Assembly: GCA_021209875.1 (NCBI GenBank)
Contig: JAGYVD010000003.1
Span: 4,340,001-4,404,000 of the forward strand
Reading direction: 5' to 3'
DNA length: 64,000 bases
Source: Rosellinia necatrix
Taxonomy: Eukaryota > Ascomycota > Sordariomycetes > Xylariales > Xylariaceae
The notes under the pieces were generated by a model. It had not been told where the DNA came from. It was given only the letters and a program-made list of their open reading frames with translations, and ran no database searches. Positions 31,347-43,732 of the stretch are shown piece by piece (position 1 is the stretch's first letter; the number at the start of each line of letters is the position of its first letter). Position numbers and translations under genes: made by a program.

Positions 31347-33596
31347 ATGTCGTCAATCTACGAGCCACTTGACGTAGAAGGCTATCAGATCCGCATATTG
31401 CTCTTGCAACCGGGCGCGAACGGCACCATCGTGAAATGCCGCCTAGAGAAAGTGAACCTCGCTGACGGCCCTCACTTCGTGGCCCTCTCGTATCGATGGG
31501 GTGACCCTAATGTTACCACCAACATTGCCGTGAACGGGATGGTCACGCGGGTGACGGAAAACCTGCAGCAGGCGCTGCACCAGCTTCGCTCGATGGGTGT
31601 CGAGCGTGTTTGGGCTGATGCTCTTTGCATTGATCAATCTGATAGCAGGGAGAAGAGTCTGCAGGTCAGGTTGATGAAACAAATCTACTCGGCTGTCCAC
31701 AAGACATTCGCCTGGCTCGGGAATCCCGAGGGGGATGGCGCTGCTGCGGCCATAGTCTCTATGAAAACGCCGTCCCCTAGAAGCAACATATCATCACAGG
31801 GATGTTCATGCACCATGAGTGCTCCAACAAATAGAAGAAACGAGCGGGATGATCACCGTGGTTACAGTTCTTGTCAACTTCAGGATACGTTCCGGAATCT
31901 AGAAGACCTATTCAACCGAGGCTACTAGCAACGCCGCTGGATCATCCAAGAAATTGCCGCCTCCGCACAAGTTCAGTTCTTATGCGGGAAGGAAACGGTC
32001 AGCTTCCGAGATATCCAAGAAGCCCTCCAGCGATACATGTCAGCAAGTCATTAGAGGCCGACAAACGACACAGCATGCCACTATTTTCGAAAGATTGCCA
32101 GGCTCCGGGAGCTCCATCATCTGGCGGGAGCACTATCTCTAAGCGAAGCGCCGCTCGAGACGCGGGACTTCCTGTCTGCGGATGCCCGAGACAAGATGTT
32201 TGCCATAGTCGGAATTGGCTACGACGGCACGGAGCTTATCCCCAGTCCAGACTATCGCCAATACCCTGACAAGATTGCAGGGGATCTTGCCCGATCACTG
32301 ATTCGCAGGAACGGGTGCTTCGATATCATCATGGCGGACCAGTTCAAAAGAGGCCGCCCAGACAATCTCCCCACTTGGTCACCGAACTGGCTCTCCGGGG
32401 ATTTGCCTAATCACGCTTATTTCGTTGGTTGTACGGGACCGTGATCGAGTGGTGTGCGGGGGCACACGAACACGACCACGGAGGCGAATGCAAGACCACT
32501 CCTGCTCAGCCAGGAGTTCCGCCACCGCAGCCTAGACGGAGACCCCAACATCCTTAGAATGGAAGGTATCGTTCTGGGGACCATCGATCGCATGACATCC
32601 GCTATGATTGCGATCCCTGGCTCCCAAAACGCTGGGGGCGAACACGGCGGCGCGCACGCGAGGAGTAACACAAATTCGACACGGCACTACAGAGGAGTCA
32701 ACGCGTTTCTCTCTGCGTTCCTTAAGTGCATCCTGGCGCAGGACGGGGACTGGTGGCATGTCCATTCAGCGAAGCACAAGAAGCAGGGCGACAACATCCT
32801 TGGCTCGAGGAAGATGGCGAACAGGTTCAAGATCCATTTCTATGAGGACATTGTCAGGCAGGCACCGTATTGTCGCACGGACGACCTTAAAGCTGCCCGC
32901 AAGGTCTACTTAGGGTGGCTGGGGCAGAACAAGGAATTCTCGATCGACGATGTGCCATTGCAAGACTGGCTAGCCGAAAGCATGGCGAGACATTGGAAGA
33001 TGCGATTCATTGCTTGCGGGTCGGCATGGTGGTGGGTCTTTCTTTTTGGTTGCCTGGCTTTCAGCGGAATAACCATCGCTTTCGTGACCGCTTTTCTTTA
33101 CCGCGCTCCGTCGTTCCTGGCGTGGTTCCCTGGGTTTGTCGTTCTCGACGTCATTTTCCCACCTACTGTCGTCATCCCCATCCGTCTCTACATAGATAAA
33201 AGGCGACCGGATGGGCACAAGCGAGCCATAGACAAGGAGATTGTGGACGGCGGCATGCTGTTCACCAGCAAACACCCGAGAGGACTGGTGGTTTGCGACA
33301 CGGGCATGGTGGGGATGGGCTGTCCGTACGCGAAGACCGGCGACGGGGTCTGCGTGCTCGCGGGGTGTACCAGTGCCGTGGTGCTTCGCAGGCGGCGCGG
33401 CAGTATCCCAGGGGTTGGATCCCGGGAACGAGCTTACGAGGTGGTCGGTAGTGTCTCGGTTTGCCCGTCGGAGAAAGACGGCGAGAGGTTGCTCCCGTTC
33501 ATCGAACCAGGGCGGTTGCTTCCGTTCGTCGGGCCAGGGCAGTCCGGCGTTGGAAACGGCTTGTCATGGTATGAGACGGAAGTTGAGGCGGGGTAG
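31347..33596 (+). pseudogene. HET-domain protein, interrupted by three in-frame stops
   Basis: One reading frame carries HET-family similarity from ATG 31347 to 33596 but is cut by TAG at 31926, TAG at 32052 and TGA at 32442. The N-terminal HET motifs are clear: HFVALSYRWGDP, then ERVWADALCIDQSD. The first stop falls where the conserved Trp of the YW.RRWIIQE motif belongs. After it come DKMFAIVGI and a TWSPNW motif. Further on are two predicted membrane helices (about 33003-33180) and the usual C-terminal region with CDTGMVG and VCVLAGC. HET domains trigger heterokaryon-incompatibility cell death in filamentous ascomycetes. All three stops can arise from single transitions (G to A or C to T). 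The stretch 31755-31910 also matches the family poorly. As it stands only a 193-residue fragment could be made. Introns do not explain the first stop, because it lies within a contiguous motif. Confidence 0.85.
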
Positions 33597-34285
33597 GGAA
33601 TGGCAAGAATTCATTCTAGTATGAAAGTGACGTCGTCTCTTCTCGTAGAGTGGTTACATGACGGTGGTAAATTGTAATGTTGTGTAATAAATGAATGACA
33701 GTCTAGGGGAAGGAAAGGTGGAGGGGTAACACTTTCCAAGATTATTGCGACTGTTATTTCGAATGTTATTTCGCATGGGTCGTCGTGTAACTGCTTAGAT
33801 TGGCAAAGCAATCTGGTCTAATTGGTACTTAGGTAACTTCGCATGTTACCCTTCGATTGCGCGCACGGAGACATACCACCGTAAAGCCCTGCATCCATGA
33901 AACAGGAGGTACATACATACTCATGTACGATGGCCGTTGCTGCCTAGAATCGAGCCTATCTCTGTATCTCCTTAGTTAGCTGCGGTTACCTGCTAGTGTT
34001 TTTATCTTTTTTGGCCCAAATAAGTTGACTGGTATTAGTCGGGGTAGCATTAGGGCTTACGTCACCCCAACCATTGCAATCCGACGACAAAAGTTCCGGT
34101 ACCGTAACCCAGGTTGGAGGTAATTCAAGTTATATTCATCCGAAATAAGCATAGCTGGTTTTCACATTGAAGAGAGGTGTCTTGAAGCTTATTCCTCGCC
34201 AGCTGCCAATAAGACATACTTGTGTTTATCCGGGTGCTCTATCGGAACTCTAAAATCTGGGAAGGCTCGAGGGGAAAGAAAGAAC
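33597..34285. other. Intergenic region HET pseudogene to bZIP
   Basis: About 690 bp; no gene seen. Contains the bZIP promoter and one ACTTAGGTAA motif near 33826. Confidence 0.4.
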
Positions 34286-36186
34286 ATGCCTGATCCGGGA
34301 GGCGCAGAAAACTTAAAACCCAACTCGAGCCGGCCGTCCTTCACCGGCTTCTGGAAACATTCGAAGAACAAACAAGCGAGCCAGAACCTCACCTTCGTCT
34401 CGAGTAAGCTGGGCCAGCCATCAGGTACGGCTCCGATTATTCTCGTGATTTTTGATGGACCTCCACCTATTGAGAACGAAAAGAACGGTGCTACCGGATC
34501 AAGACACGAGCCGAAGGGCTTTTGTGTGTGTGCTTCAATATGAGATCCGCCGTCTACTTTTTTGTCAGCCCGTTTTACCCTGTGATGTTGGTTTCAGGCC
34601 ACTAGACGCTAACAATGCTATCCGACTGAAGCGAATGACGAGGATGAAGCCCAGGCGGAGCTGTCCGCCGAGGCCAAGGCCAAGGAGCGCCGACAACAGG
34701 TCAGGAGGGCCCAGCGCCAGCATCGTCAGCGTAAGGCGAACTACACCAAGCAGCTGGAGAGCGACATCGCGGGGCTCCGTGATGACATCGCCAAAGCCGA
34801 GCAGGAAGTCGAGAGCCTGAGAAACAAGAACGATGCTATTCGAGCTCAGTTGGCCAACAGCGGGGGCCACGCCGTTCCCATAGCAGTTGACGTGTCGCCG
34901 GCTGAGATGACGGATGTGGACTTCTCCACGTTTCTCGTCCCCAATTATACGGTCTCTCTCGATATATCCGAGCACCTGGGCACGCCGGCGTATCATGTCC
35001 GCCGCACCTCGCCTTCGTTGCCAGGCCCGAGCAGTAAAGCCGCTAGCTCACAGGCGACTGAGATATTGGGCGGTAGCACACCGGCATCAACGATTGGCAC
35101 GAGCATCGAAGATGTCGCGATGATGGAGGCGATGTTATCACAGGAGCAGACCGACCTTGTGATCAATTTCATTCTAGCGTATGAGACTTACCACCTTGCC
35201 AGCCTTTTCTACACTTCTACACGCCCCTTCTCAACCCATATATAGACGTCCTCAGGCATCTGTAGTTACAGCTAGAATTACTAGCAGGGGGATAATCGCG
35301 CCCAGACAAATTAAAAATCAAGAACGCACAAAGCTAACCAACGCCGCTCCCTGTTTCTCTATATAGACTTGAACATTGCTGCTGGGACCACATCGACCAA
35401 TCTTGCTTCGAGCACCGCGATCACCACCACCAGGAGCAGCCGGAGCCGGAAGAGGAGCAGCCGTCGAAACCAGGTGATTGCCACAAATTAACAGGCAACA
35501 AAGCCGAAGACGCCATCGCTCTGGAAGATGACACGACTCTGAACGGACACACGCTAATGGCGACGGCCCTGGTACTGCAGAGCGCGCCGGCGGACGTCTT
35601 CACGTGGATCGCCGACCTGCAGCAACACCTAGCCCCCACCGCAACCCCGCATTCAACGACGACACCAGCACCCGCAGCTGCACCCGCACCCGCACCCGTT
35701 GCCGCGGCCGCGGTCGAGTGGCCGGCCCGAGCGCTGACGCTGACGAACCTCCGCCGCCTCGCCGGCGCACTGAACCCATCCGATGCGGAACTTGCGCCTG
35801 TGCAGGCCTGGTTCGAGCTGGCGGCGCGCTACGGCACCACTATCGCCACTGACGCCGCTGTGCTCGCCGGCCTGCGCGCCGCCCTTGCCCCCGCTATGCA
35901 CTGCGTCGTCTTCGGCGCTGCCATGCATCGCCCCGTCTTCGAGGCCGCGCTCGAGCGCGTTATCGGCTTTCTGTCGGCCGCACCCTGGGACGGCGAAATT
36001 GAAATTGAAATTGAAGGCGAGAGTGAGGGTGAAGGCGCGGATGGGGCGGCAGTGGCCGGGGACGGAAAGGAAGAAGAAGAAAGGGCTGAGGATGGGGAGG
36101 GAGATGAGGTGGAAGGGGTGCAATACGACGGGATGGCCGGGGTTGTGGGTGCTGGATCCTATGGCGTGCCTCGTGGGGTCGATTGA
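34286..36186 (+). CDS. bZIP transcription factor with non-canonical basic region
   Basis: Three exons, 34286-34403, 34632-35178, 35367-36186, about 494 aa. The second junction (GTATGA ... ATATAG) restores a continuous VINFILALEHCC helix. The first (donor GTAAGC, acceptor GAAG after CTAAC) is the best in-phase choice but less certain; GTACGG at 34425 is an alternative donor. The basic region is at about 55-75 (KERRQQVRRAQRQHRQRK) and a leucine-zipper-like coiled coil at about 78-115. The bZIP Asn that normally contacts bases (N-x7-R) is Val63 here. A helical region after the second junction and a Pro/Ala-rich linker (about 370-395) precede an Ala-rich helical C-terminal domain and an acidic tail. 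It probably acts in the nucleus; targets are unknown. Confidence 0.82.
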
Positions 36187-36667
36187 GTGATACGATAGAT
36201 ACCCTGCCGCACGGGCCGGCAATGATGGTGGATGTTCGAGAGTTTACAAACTGGGCATGTAGAGCTGACAGCAGCGCGAGGTATAGAACCAAGTCTTTCA
36301 GGTTAGCTGCCTACTTAGCCAGTGTAGCCCGGTTTTACGGGCGAGATAATTAATTGACTGACTCACCTCATAACGACATGACAAGAAAACACTCTGCGCG
36401 CATACAACGCTTATTTCTGAGGGTTCATTTCATAGATTTATGTTCAGGACAATCCCAGGAGAAGTCATATTTGGGTATTATGTAAATACTACTCCCATGA
36501 ACGGCACTGTAAAACATTTATGACAACTAGAGTAGTTTGTAGGGTGTTAAAATTTTGGCACTCCATAATGATATATAGTCGGCGTAGCATACCGTTATAA
36601 ACCCTTTTGGTGATACTAAGACACTTCTAGCAATGTTATACACCGGTAACGAGACCACCACTCGAGC
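36187..36667. other. 3' intergenic region between convergent bZIP and DOP1
   Basis: 480 bp of convergent 3' flanks, A/T-rich toward the DOP1 end; no gene seen. Confidence 0.5.
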
Positions 36668-39600
36668 TTATAACGCCTTAACGATGCTCTTCTCGTCGAA
36701 CAGATCCCCGAGGAGGCTCAGCATACAGGACTCCACATCCAGTGCGCCCATAGCATACGTAGATTCGTAGGCATGGATGCTAAGCTGTCCGAAGAAGGGA
36801 CGCAGAACCTTCACAATGAGTTCATCCCTCCTATCGACAGTGAGTTCATCGTTAATGCCCCCAGACCCTAAGAGAGGCCGCCGCTGCCCGGACCCGCTCG
36901 AGGCAATCATCGCGGCGGATTCTGTAGGCAGAGTCGAGCCAGTGGTCGTGTTTCCTAGCTCCTCTGATAATTCATCGACGAGTGCTACCGGTTGATAATC
37001 GGCTGTGCGATAGATCGCGTCAATAGTATCCGTAATGAATAGCCATTCGTGTAGCTGGAAGTCGTCGGGCGCTGCGGCAATCAAGACGTCGAGCAGTTTG
37101 CATGCATGAAGAATGGAGACGTTGCTGTACGTGTCTGACGAAGGGCTATTATCAGGCGCTACAATAGATGAAATGGCCAGATGAAGTTCCGAATTGACAA
37201 TCGGCCACAGAGGGGCTAAGTGGATAGTTGATGTCCGAAGTACCAAAGCGCGGACCACCATGTAGATATCCGCCCGGGTAGTTGACGATGGCGAAGACGT
37301 CGCAGTGGATGCCAAAAGCTCGACAATATGTTCCAAAATAGCCGGTAGATCCGTCACGAACGTATCCATTCCGCATGCTAAAATTAAAACCGCAATGCGT
37401 CGAAGATTTAGTTGTGTCTTGCGATCAGCTTCAAGTCTCGCAGAAGTTGCGCCCACTCCAAAGACTATGCCAGCAGTCGTCGGGGATGAGATGCGACTCA
37501 GTATGTCCGTCATACGATCTTTGTCAGTTACTGTCCAGAGCTTTAGAAGTGGAAGCCAGTGGTCCTGCACCAGAGCAGCGGACGAAGTAAAAAATCTTGG
37601 GTCATTAAACGCATCGCCTACGTCCTTCTTCCAGTTCTTTTGGTTGCTTGGTAGTCTGGTGAGTTCCTGGAGTAAAGTTAATGTTGTCTTTGTAATGGTA
37701 TCCGGAAAACCTTTGGAGCGGATGGACGGCCCAATTAAATTCGCCGATATAGCCTGCGCCGCGGTCAAGACACGATCCGACTCGACTAGAATCTTGGGCA
37801 AATTTGGGACAATTCTGGACAGAATACCGACGACATCATCTGCTCTTTCAGACGAAGTTCTATTCTTTATATCTGTATCTGTGTGGGGACTTGATAGGTT
37901 ATCGGTGAACGACGTCGGCCGTGTTGTAAAAAGAGCCGTTAAGAGTCTGAGGAAAAGGTCCTTTTCGGCATTAGTGAGTTTCTCAGCAGACATTGTGGGA
38001 AAAGGAGAGGAAACTCACACCAAGCTCTCGTCGCATCTTGCGCTGTTCGCCAAAGTTTGTGTTATCCACCTTCTCACCTAGGATCGCGGCAAATTCTAGT
38101 AGGCTAGGCAATGTTTGCCTATGCGGGAATGGGTTGCCAAGGAGATCCCTCAAAAAAACCATGCAGTCTTGCCAAATCTCATCCATGGCATCATCTTCAA
38201 GTGATCGTGCGTAATCGACTAAAAATATGACTAAGTCTGTGTCTTGTAACGAGACAGTCATTGTTGATTTTCGAGAAGGATCGAGAGCGGTAGGGTTGGT
38301 GCGACTATAAATCGCATTAAATATAGCCGGGATCGTATGCCGTGGACGAGATCCGTCTAATGCAGGCAGTATATTGAAAACCTCCGATTGCCTGGCAAAA
38401 CTTGGACTTTGTAATGCTGCACGCCATATGTCGATTACTGTCTCGAGACATTCTAGTGCTTCGGCCGTGAAAACATGTTCGAGCAAGCGTCGAGCGCGGT
38501 TACGCATTCGAAGAGATGTGTATTTGAACGAAGAAGCCGAATCAGGGTCAAGATCGCCAGCTTCATCGCCTTGCCCCCAAGACCAGATCTTGAAGCACAT
38601 TCGAACGGCATCTTGGAATGCAAGGAGAACTGTGAGCCTGTCATTCGCGCTCGCACTTCTTAATTGCGGCGCGTCCGAGTTGAAAACTCCGGATACCATA
38701 TTTCCGAAGAAACCTTGAGGATGATCGGGGCTCTTTACTACCTGAGCTCGAGATTCCTCTACGAGTAATTGGTCGTGGGCCTTAGCTAATACTTGTTCGA
38801 GTGCATTCAATAATGATATAAGCGTAGACTCGGGGGCACTTGTGCTAGAGGAGGGACTCCCACCCTTGTTAAACATATTTTGGAGCTCATTAAATGTCTG
38901 CCCAATCTGACCACATAGGGTCCCAACTAGCGGTATTAGGACTTGGAAGATGGTGTTGGTGTAGAGTGGAAGGGTTTCTGTCAAGAAACCCACCCAGCTA
39001 TCCAGGACAGACCGGCTATTAGAGGAGCTTAGACCTGACTGTATGCACTTGAGAAGTGACGGAGGCGGTGCCGGAAGCTCCGCAATATGCTCTACTGACA
39101 CTGAGGGTTGCCGGATACTACCTGACGGATAGATCAACGTGCGCTTCTCCCCGATTGGTGAGTTCGGTATCTCCATCGGTGATGGGTCGCGAAGCCTGAG
39201 CGAGGCAAAAACCACATCCAACAAAAGAACCTGTATATATGGATCTGGAATTTCCAGCGACTGGTTCAATCGATCGACCAACGGCGCCTCCAATTTAAGG
39301 GAGGATAGCCCATCAGCATAGGGGTTCAGGAGGATCTGGTGTAGTAGAGTAAGGGCACTGCGATAAAATTGGGCTGTGCGGAGCTGCATTTCGGTATCCT
39401 TAGGAAATCTACCTCCAGGCACGCAACGCAGGCAGACACGGACGAAGAATTCCTGGAGCGAGAGATCACCTTCAGTACCAGCTTTGCATTGTTAGTTAAG
39501 TACGCTGCTAGTAAATCAATACGGAACTTACTGATTTGTGACAAATTGTGTCCAGGTTCCTCGAGAATCCTAGTGGCCAAAACACCCCATAATGCATCTG

Positions 39601-42592
39601 GGGCCCATCGCAGGACATTGGATAACGTGCGGATATAATATAGACCAAGATCGAGCTCATCTTCAGTCGAAAATCCGGTTGGGGGAACCCCATTGGAGTT
39701 TACGGTTTTTGGAGGGGTACGAAGGAAGCGAAGTTCTGACATCTTCGTTACAAACACCGAAAAGAGCCTAAAACAGTTGGTCAGCATATTTATTAAGATT
39801 ATAAACTTCTACGTACTTTTCAATGCCGACCATATTGTTGAGCCAATGCTTCACAACCATGAATAACTGAGTCTTTTCGTCCAACAAGGCGTCGAGCATG
39901 AGGAAAAGGGGTCTTGTCAGCATAACTTCAAAGTAATCTATCCCTGATAGCCTATTGGGAGCTTTATGCTCCCCCAGCGGTGTTTTAGGAGCTCTTCGGT
40001 CGGTATGTGAGGCATTATCTTGTAGGGTATGGGACCATAAGAGGCAAAAACTTCGGCCTGGATCAGCGGCGCGAATTGCGAATGTTCCTGCAGTATCATT
40101 CTCAAGCATAATAGTAGCTATGGCTGCTTCAATATCTCGATTGGAAATAGTAAGGGCGGTTTGCAATTGCCATAGACATCTGACAGCTTCAACGTGATAC
40201 TTTGGCTCTGCTGCCGATAAAAAACCCCACGCATGGCGAACCAAAGGGTTAACCAAGTCAGACAACGAATTTGTCGATATCAGATCATCATAGTAAAGCT
40301 GCGTTGCTAACGACAGGACGGATTGAAAAGAGGCAAAGGGTACTGAAGGATTTGCAAGTTGGGTATGCATCGAAGACAGCAGGTTTTCGGTATCAAGAAT
40401 GGCCTCGAGCGATGTCTTCGATAGCAAGAGGGCCAAGAGACGGGTTCGGGTAGACACGTCAACTAGATGGTTTGTGGAGATGAAGCTACTGCAGACAAGG
40501 TTGCAAGCTTTTTGTATCAGGAGATGCTTTATTTCGGGAATAGAAAACGGGATAGAAGCAGCTTCCAGATTTCCTTGCTCAGATACATAGAAGTGCCTAA
40601 TCCTTTTCAAGAGCTCACTATTTCGCACAAATGGCGAAGTCACCGTACCAGTCAATGTGCCAGGGTTTTGGTGTGAGTTAGCTGAGAATGTGCGCCGTGG
40701 AATGAGGTCGATCATGCTCATGATAATGTCAAGAGCTTGAGTTGTAACGGCGGTGTTCTCATTCGCTATCGGAGACTGAGGTTTTGCCCGCTCGTTGACA
40801 TCCTCTACCATGACAAGGCCGGATAACGCAGCAAGAGGAGCGTGGAGAGTTACCATTTCTTCTTCTCGAACGTTGAAATGGGCCAAAATAAATTGGACAA
40901 GTGTCAGCTTCTCGACACGCTCAGATGCCAACATGCTTCCAGGAGCTATCGCTTGGGCCATGAGCCCGACGAGCTCACCGTAAATGAGACCACTCTCAAC
41001 ACCATCAAAGAATACACTAGCACTGCGAAGTACTTCGTTGAAGGCAGCCTTATCCTTCGTTTTAGATTTGAAGTTTTTCACGTTCATGATTACTGGGAGG
41101 AATATTTCAGGCACAACAAGGCCACCAATCTCCCATCTGTCCATGAGAGATAGACAAATTCGGTACGGCTTGGCCGTCTCCGCCGCGTCGCTGTCGGATG
41201 AGGTCCTGATCATGGACAGCAGTGCATTAATCAAAGGCTGCAGACCGTGTTCCTCAAAATAACTGGTTTTTGAAACTAGGTAGCTGTGCTGGTTCTCGGC
41301 TGGGGACGTGGGTGACTCTGGGCTATTCTCTTGGTCTTGCTGAGGCTGGTCGGGACCAAGAAACCAGGCCCACAATCTTCGATTGAGACTCATTTCTCGC
41401 CTGGTCACAACACCTACAGCCGCACGGAGGAGCAGTTCTAAGTCGTCCGGTTTTACGCGCTTCTGAAGCACTTTGGAGTGCAGAGGCAAATTAGTCACAA
41501 GAAGATCGAGAAAACCGCGTTGGATTAAAAGCTGCTCGTCCCCGAGGCCGGCGGCGAAACATCTCAGGAGCAAGCCGGGCTCGGGAGAAGTCACCATTCG
41601 AGAAAGGGCAGCCGTAAGGCCATCCGTAGGCGCTCCTTCGCTTTGGTTTGATAGGGGTCCGGTATTCAAAGGGTGTCCTAACTGGGGTAAAGTTCGAGCA
41701 AGATACGCCAGCGCACCCGGACGTCGAGTTCCGCTCGTGATAGAAGCTAGGAAGAAACACTGCCAGAAAAACCCATCGCCAGTCGAGTGTTTTTCTGTAA
41801 GGAATTCGCTGTTTTCTGGCCGAATGGCACTCTTGAAGCTCTCCACCAAGTTCAGAGTGCGGTCGAAGTCCTCGCTCGTATCATCCTCTAGACCCGGTAG
41901 GAGAGCCATAATTATAGACTTCATAGCCGGACGTAGGGCCGACGGCTCGACCCGCAGAAGATATTTCTCTAACAGATCGAGGAATCGAGTTCGGGCGGCC
42001 AAGGAAGCAAACGAAAGAGTCGGGGCCAGGCCCGAGAGGTATAACGGCAGATCCCTTGACAGGCCATGATCGCCAATGACCGAAAAGATATAGCTGTACA
42101 CTTCGATAGCCTTTTGGTGCACGCCGGATGGGAGGGACGGGTTGAGACATTGGGAAAGGCGTTTTGCGACTAAGGCTTTCGAGGGCACAATGGTGCTATT
42201 CGCCTGACGGGCTTGGAGAGCCTGGATAAACAAGTAGTGTAAGCGAGCGCCTGGAGGAGGCATTTGAATGGTAAAAGGGTAGATAGACGAGAGCACCGAC
42301 TTTCAGGAGCCTACTCAGAAAAGAAATGTAATCTGCCCACTCTTCCAATGTGGTGTCGAACAGCGCGAGGGCTCGCTCAACGCCCGAGGCATACTTGCGG
42401 TAGTGCTTGTCCTTGGGAGGGACGACATCTGCGTACCAGGCATGTCAGTCTACGGTGCAGGCCGGTGAAAGATCAGAGCCATGGTGAGAGCATACCCGCG
42501 CCTAGCTGATTCCGCCATTGTCGTGAGATGGGAGTATTCCGTCCAGAACTGTCGGGGGATATGGAACGTCGGGGACCCGACTCGAGCGCCAT
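36668..42592 (-). CDS. DOP1: Dopey/DOP1 family endosome-Golgi trafficking protein
   Basis: Six exons: 42592-42496, 42428-42301, 42221-39817, 39767-39532, 39481-38019, 37960-36668, about 1873 aa, all phases consistent. Exons 1-3 give a Dopey N-terminus: KHYRKYASGVERALALFDTTLEEWADYI, then ALVAKRLSQCLNPSLPSGVHQKAIEVYSYIF. The large middle is helical, with GPDQPQQD-type low-complexity breaks. Conserved late segments are DLSLQEFFVRVCLRCVPGGRFP after exon 5 opens and the RRELGDLFLRLLTALFTTRP junction of exons 5 and 6. By family it is a large peripheral membrane protein working with Mon2 and the flippase Neo1 in endosome-to-Golgi recycling; the Aspergillus homologue DopA affects development. The third acceptor and the donor GTCGGT at 42300 are unusual but give the expected LLKALQ reading. 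It is divergent from MON1. Confidence 0.93.
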
Positions 42593-43732
42593 GGCTGGCT
42601 AGCAGGTACTAAGGGGGTACGGATTGAAGAAACATGGAGTCGCGCTGGCGGCCGGTGGATAAGTCAAGGCGCATTGCTTTCCCCAGTCGCAATTGCGTCT
42701 TTCGTACGTTTTGAAGCTCATAAAGTTGAAGACACGACGCAATAGGGTGTAGGCCTGGGGTGTAGGCCTAGCCACTACACCTAGGCAGAGAGGTAGGTAC
42801 CTACCCAAACTTAGCTAATGTGGGGGAGGTGAGACAACAGAGCGCCTCTACAGGCAAGTAAGTACTAACTAAGTACCTAGCCTAACTTACCTTGATACAC
42901 CAAGCAGGTCAGAAATATCTCTTTCTGAGCAGATGTCCCACACCCTCCAGTATAATCCAGCTATAACGCAGCTCTTCGGTTTTTATTTTCTCGCACATCA
43001 ACAGTGTCCGCCCTACCTAATTTAGTGCACATTACCCTTCGATGGTAGTAAGATAATACCGTTCTTGGGGGTTGCCCGGCCTAGTAACCGCATAATCAAG
43101 TTTAGGCCTGTTGGAATACTGGACTGTAGGTAAGGTAAAGCATAACTACATGTGTACCCAACCTAGTAGTAGTTACTGTGTTACCACAACCCTTAAAGCT
43201 GCAGTTAGCGGTCAAATACTTACATGAAGTACTTAGTTATAACTAAGTTTACCTAGGTACCTACTTGAACATAACTATAGAAGTGCCTTATCCTACCTTA
43301 GGTGCCCAGATAGGTTAGTACAGAATAGGTGACCCTGGGAACTGGAACAGGCTTGCACAGTAGTAGCGGGCATGACGTGTGGACAAGGATCTCCACTCCT
43401 CCCGGGTGTACTACATACGTACTTACTTCAAGTACTGCACTGTAGATAGACGTCCTCCTGGTCAACTTACCGTGTTCGGTGTCGAACCCGGACGCCATTT
43501 ACCACCAGCACGTACCAGCTTCAACCTTCATTCCTCACCTCCGCACCTCACCGCCTCCGTCGCGGTCGCTACCGAGATCCACGCGGAACCCCAGCGGACG
43601 GGATGAGCATAGATGACAAGCAGATATAATAATGTGGTTTGATCTCGACGCAACGTGACAGACGATCCGGCGCAAAACGTGTTGGGCTGCTCCGATAAGG
43701 ATGATAGGAACTCGCCTTGGACTCCGAATACG
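42593..43732. promoter_or_regulatory. Divergent region DOP1 / MON1 with dense TACCTA motifs
   Basis: 1.1 kb between two divergent trafficking genes. Clusters at about 42790-42893 (GAGGTAGGTACCTACCC, AAGTACCTAGCCTAACTTACC) and 43240-43320 (TTTACCTAGGTACCTACTT). ATG AGC at 43602 opens only a nine-codon frame and may be a small upstream ORF of MON1. Confidence 0.5.
43240..43320. repeat. TACCTA/TAGGTA motif cluster (DOP1/MON1)
   Basis: Palindromic TTTACCTAGGTACCTACTT and neighbouring CTACCTTAGGTGCC and GATAGGTTAG. Confidence 0.75.

Noticed and set aside
42222..42300. DOP1 start at the internal MLSSIYPF reading
   Set aside because: That sequence is the second intron; two upstream exons supply the conserved Dopey N-terminus.
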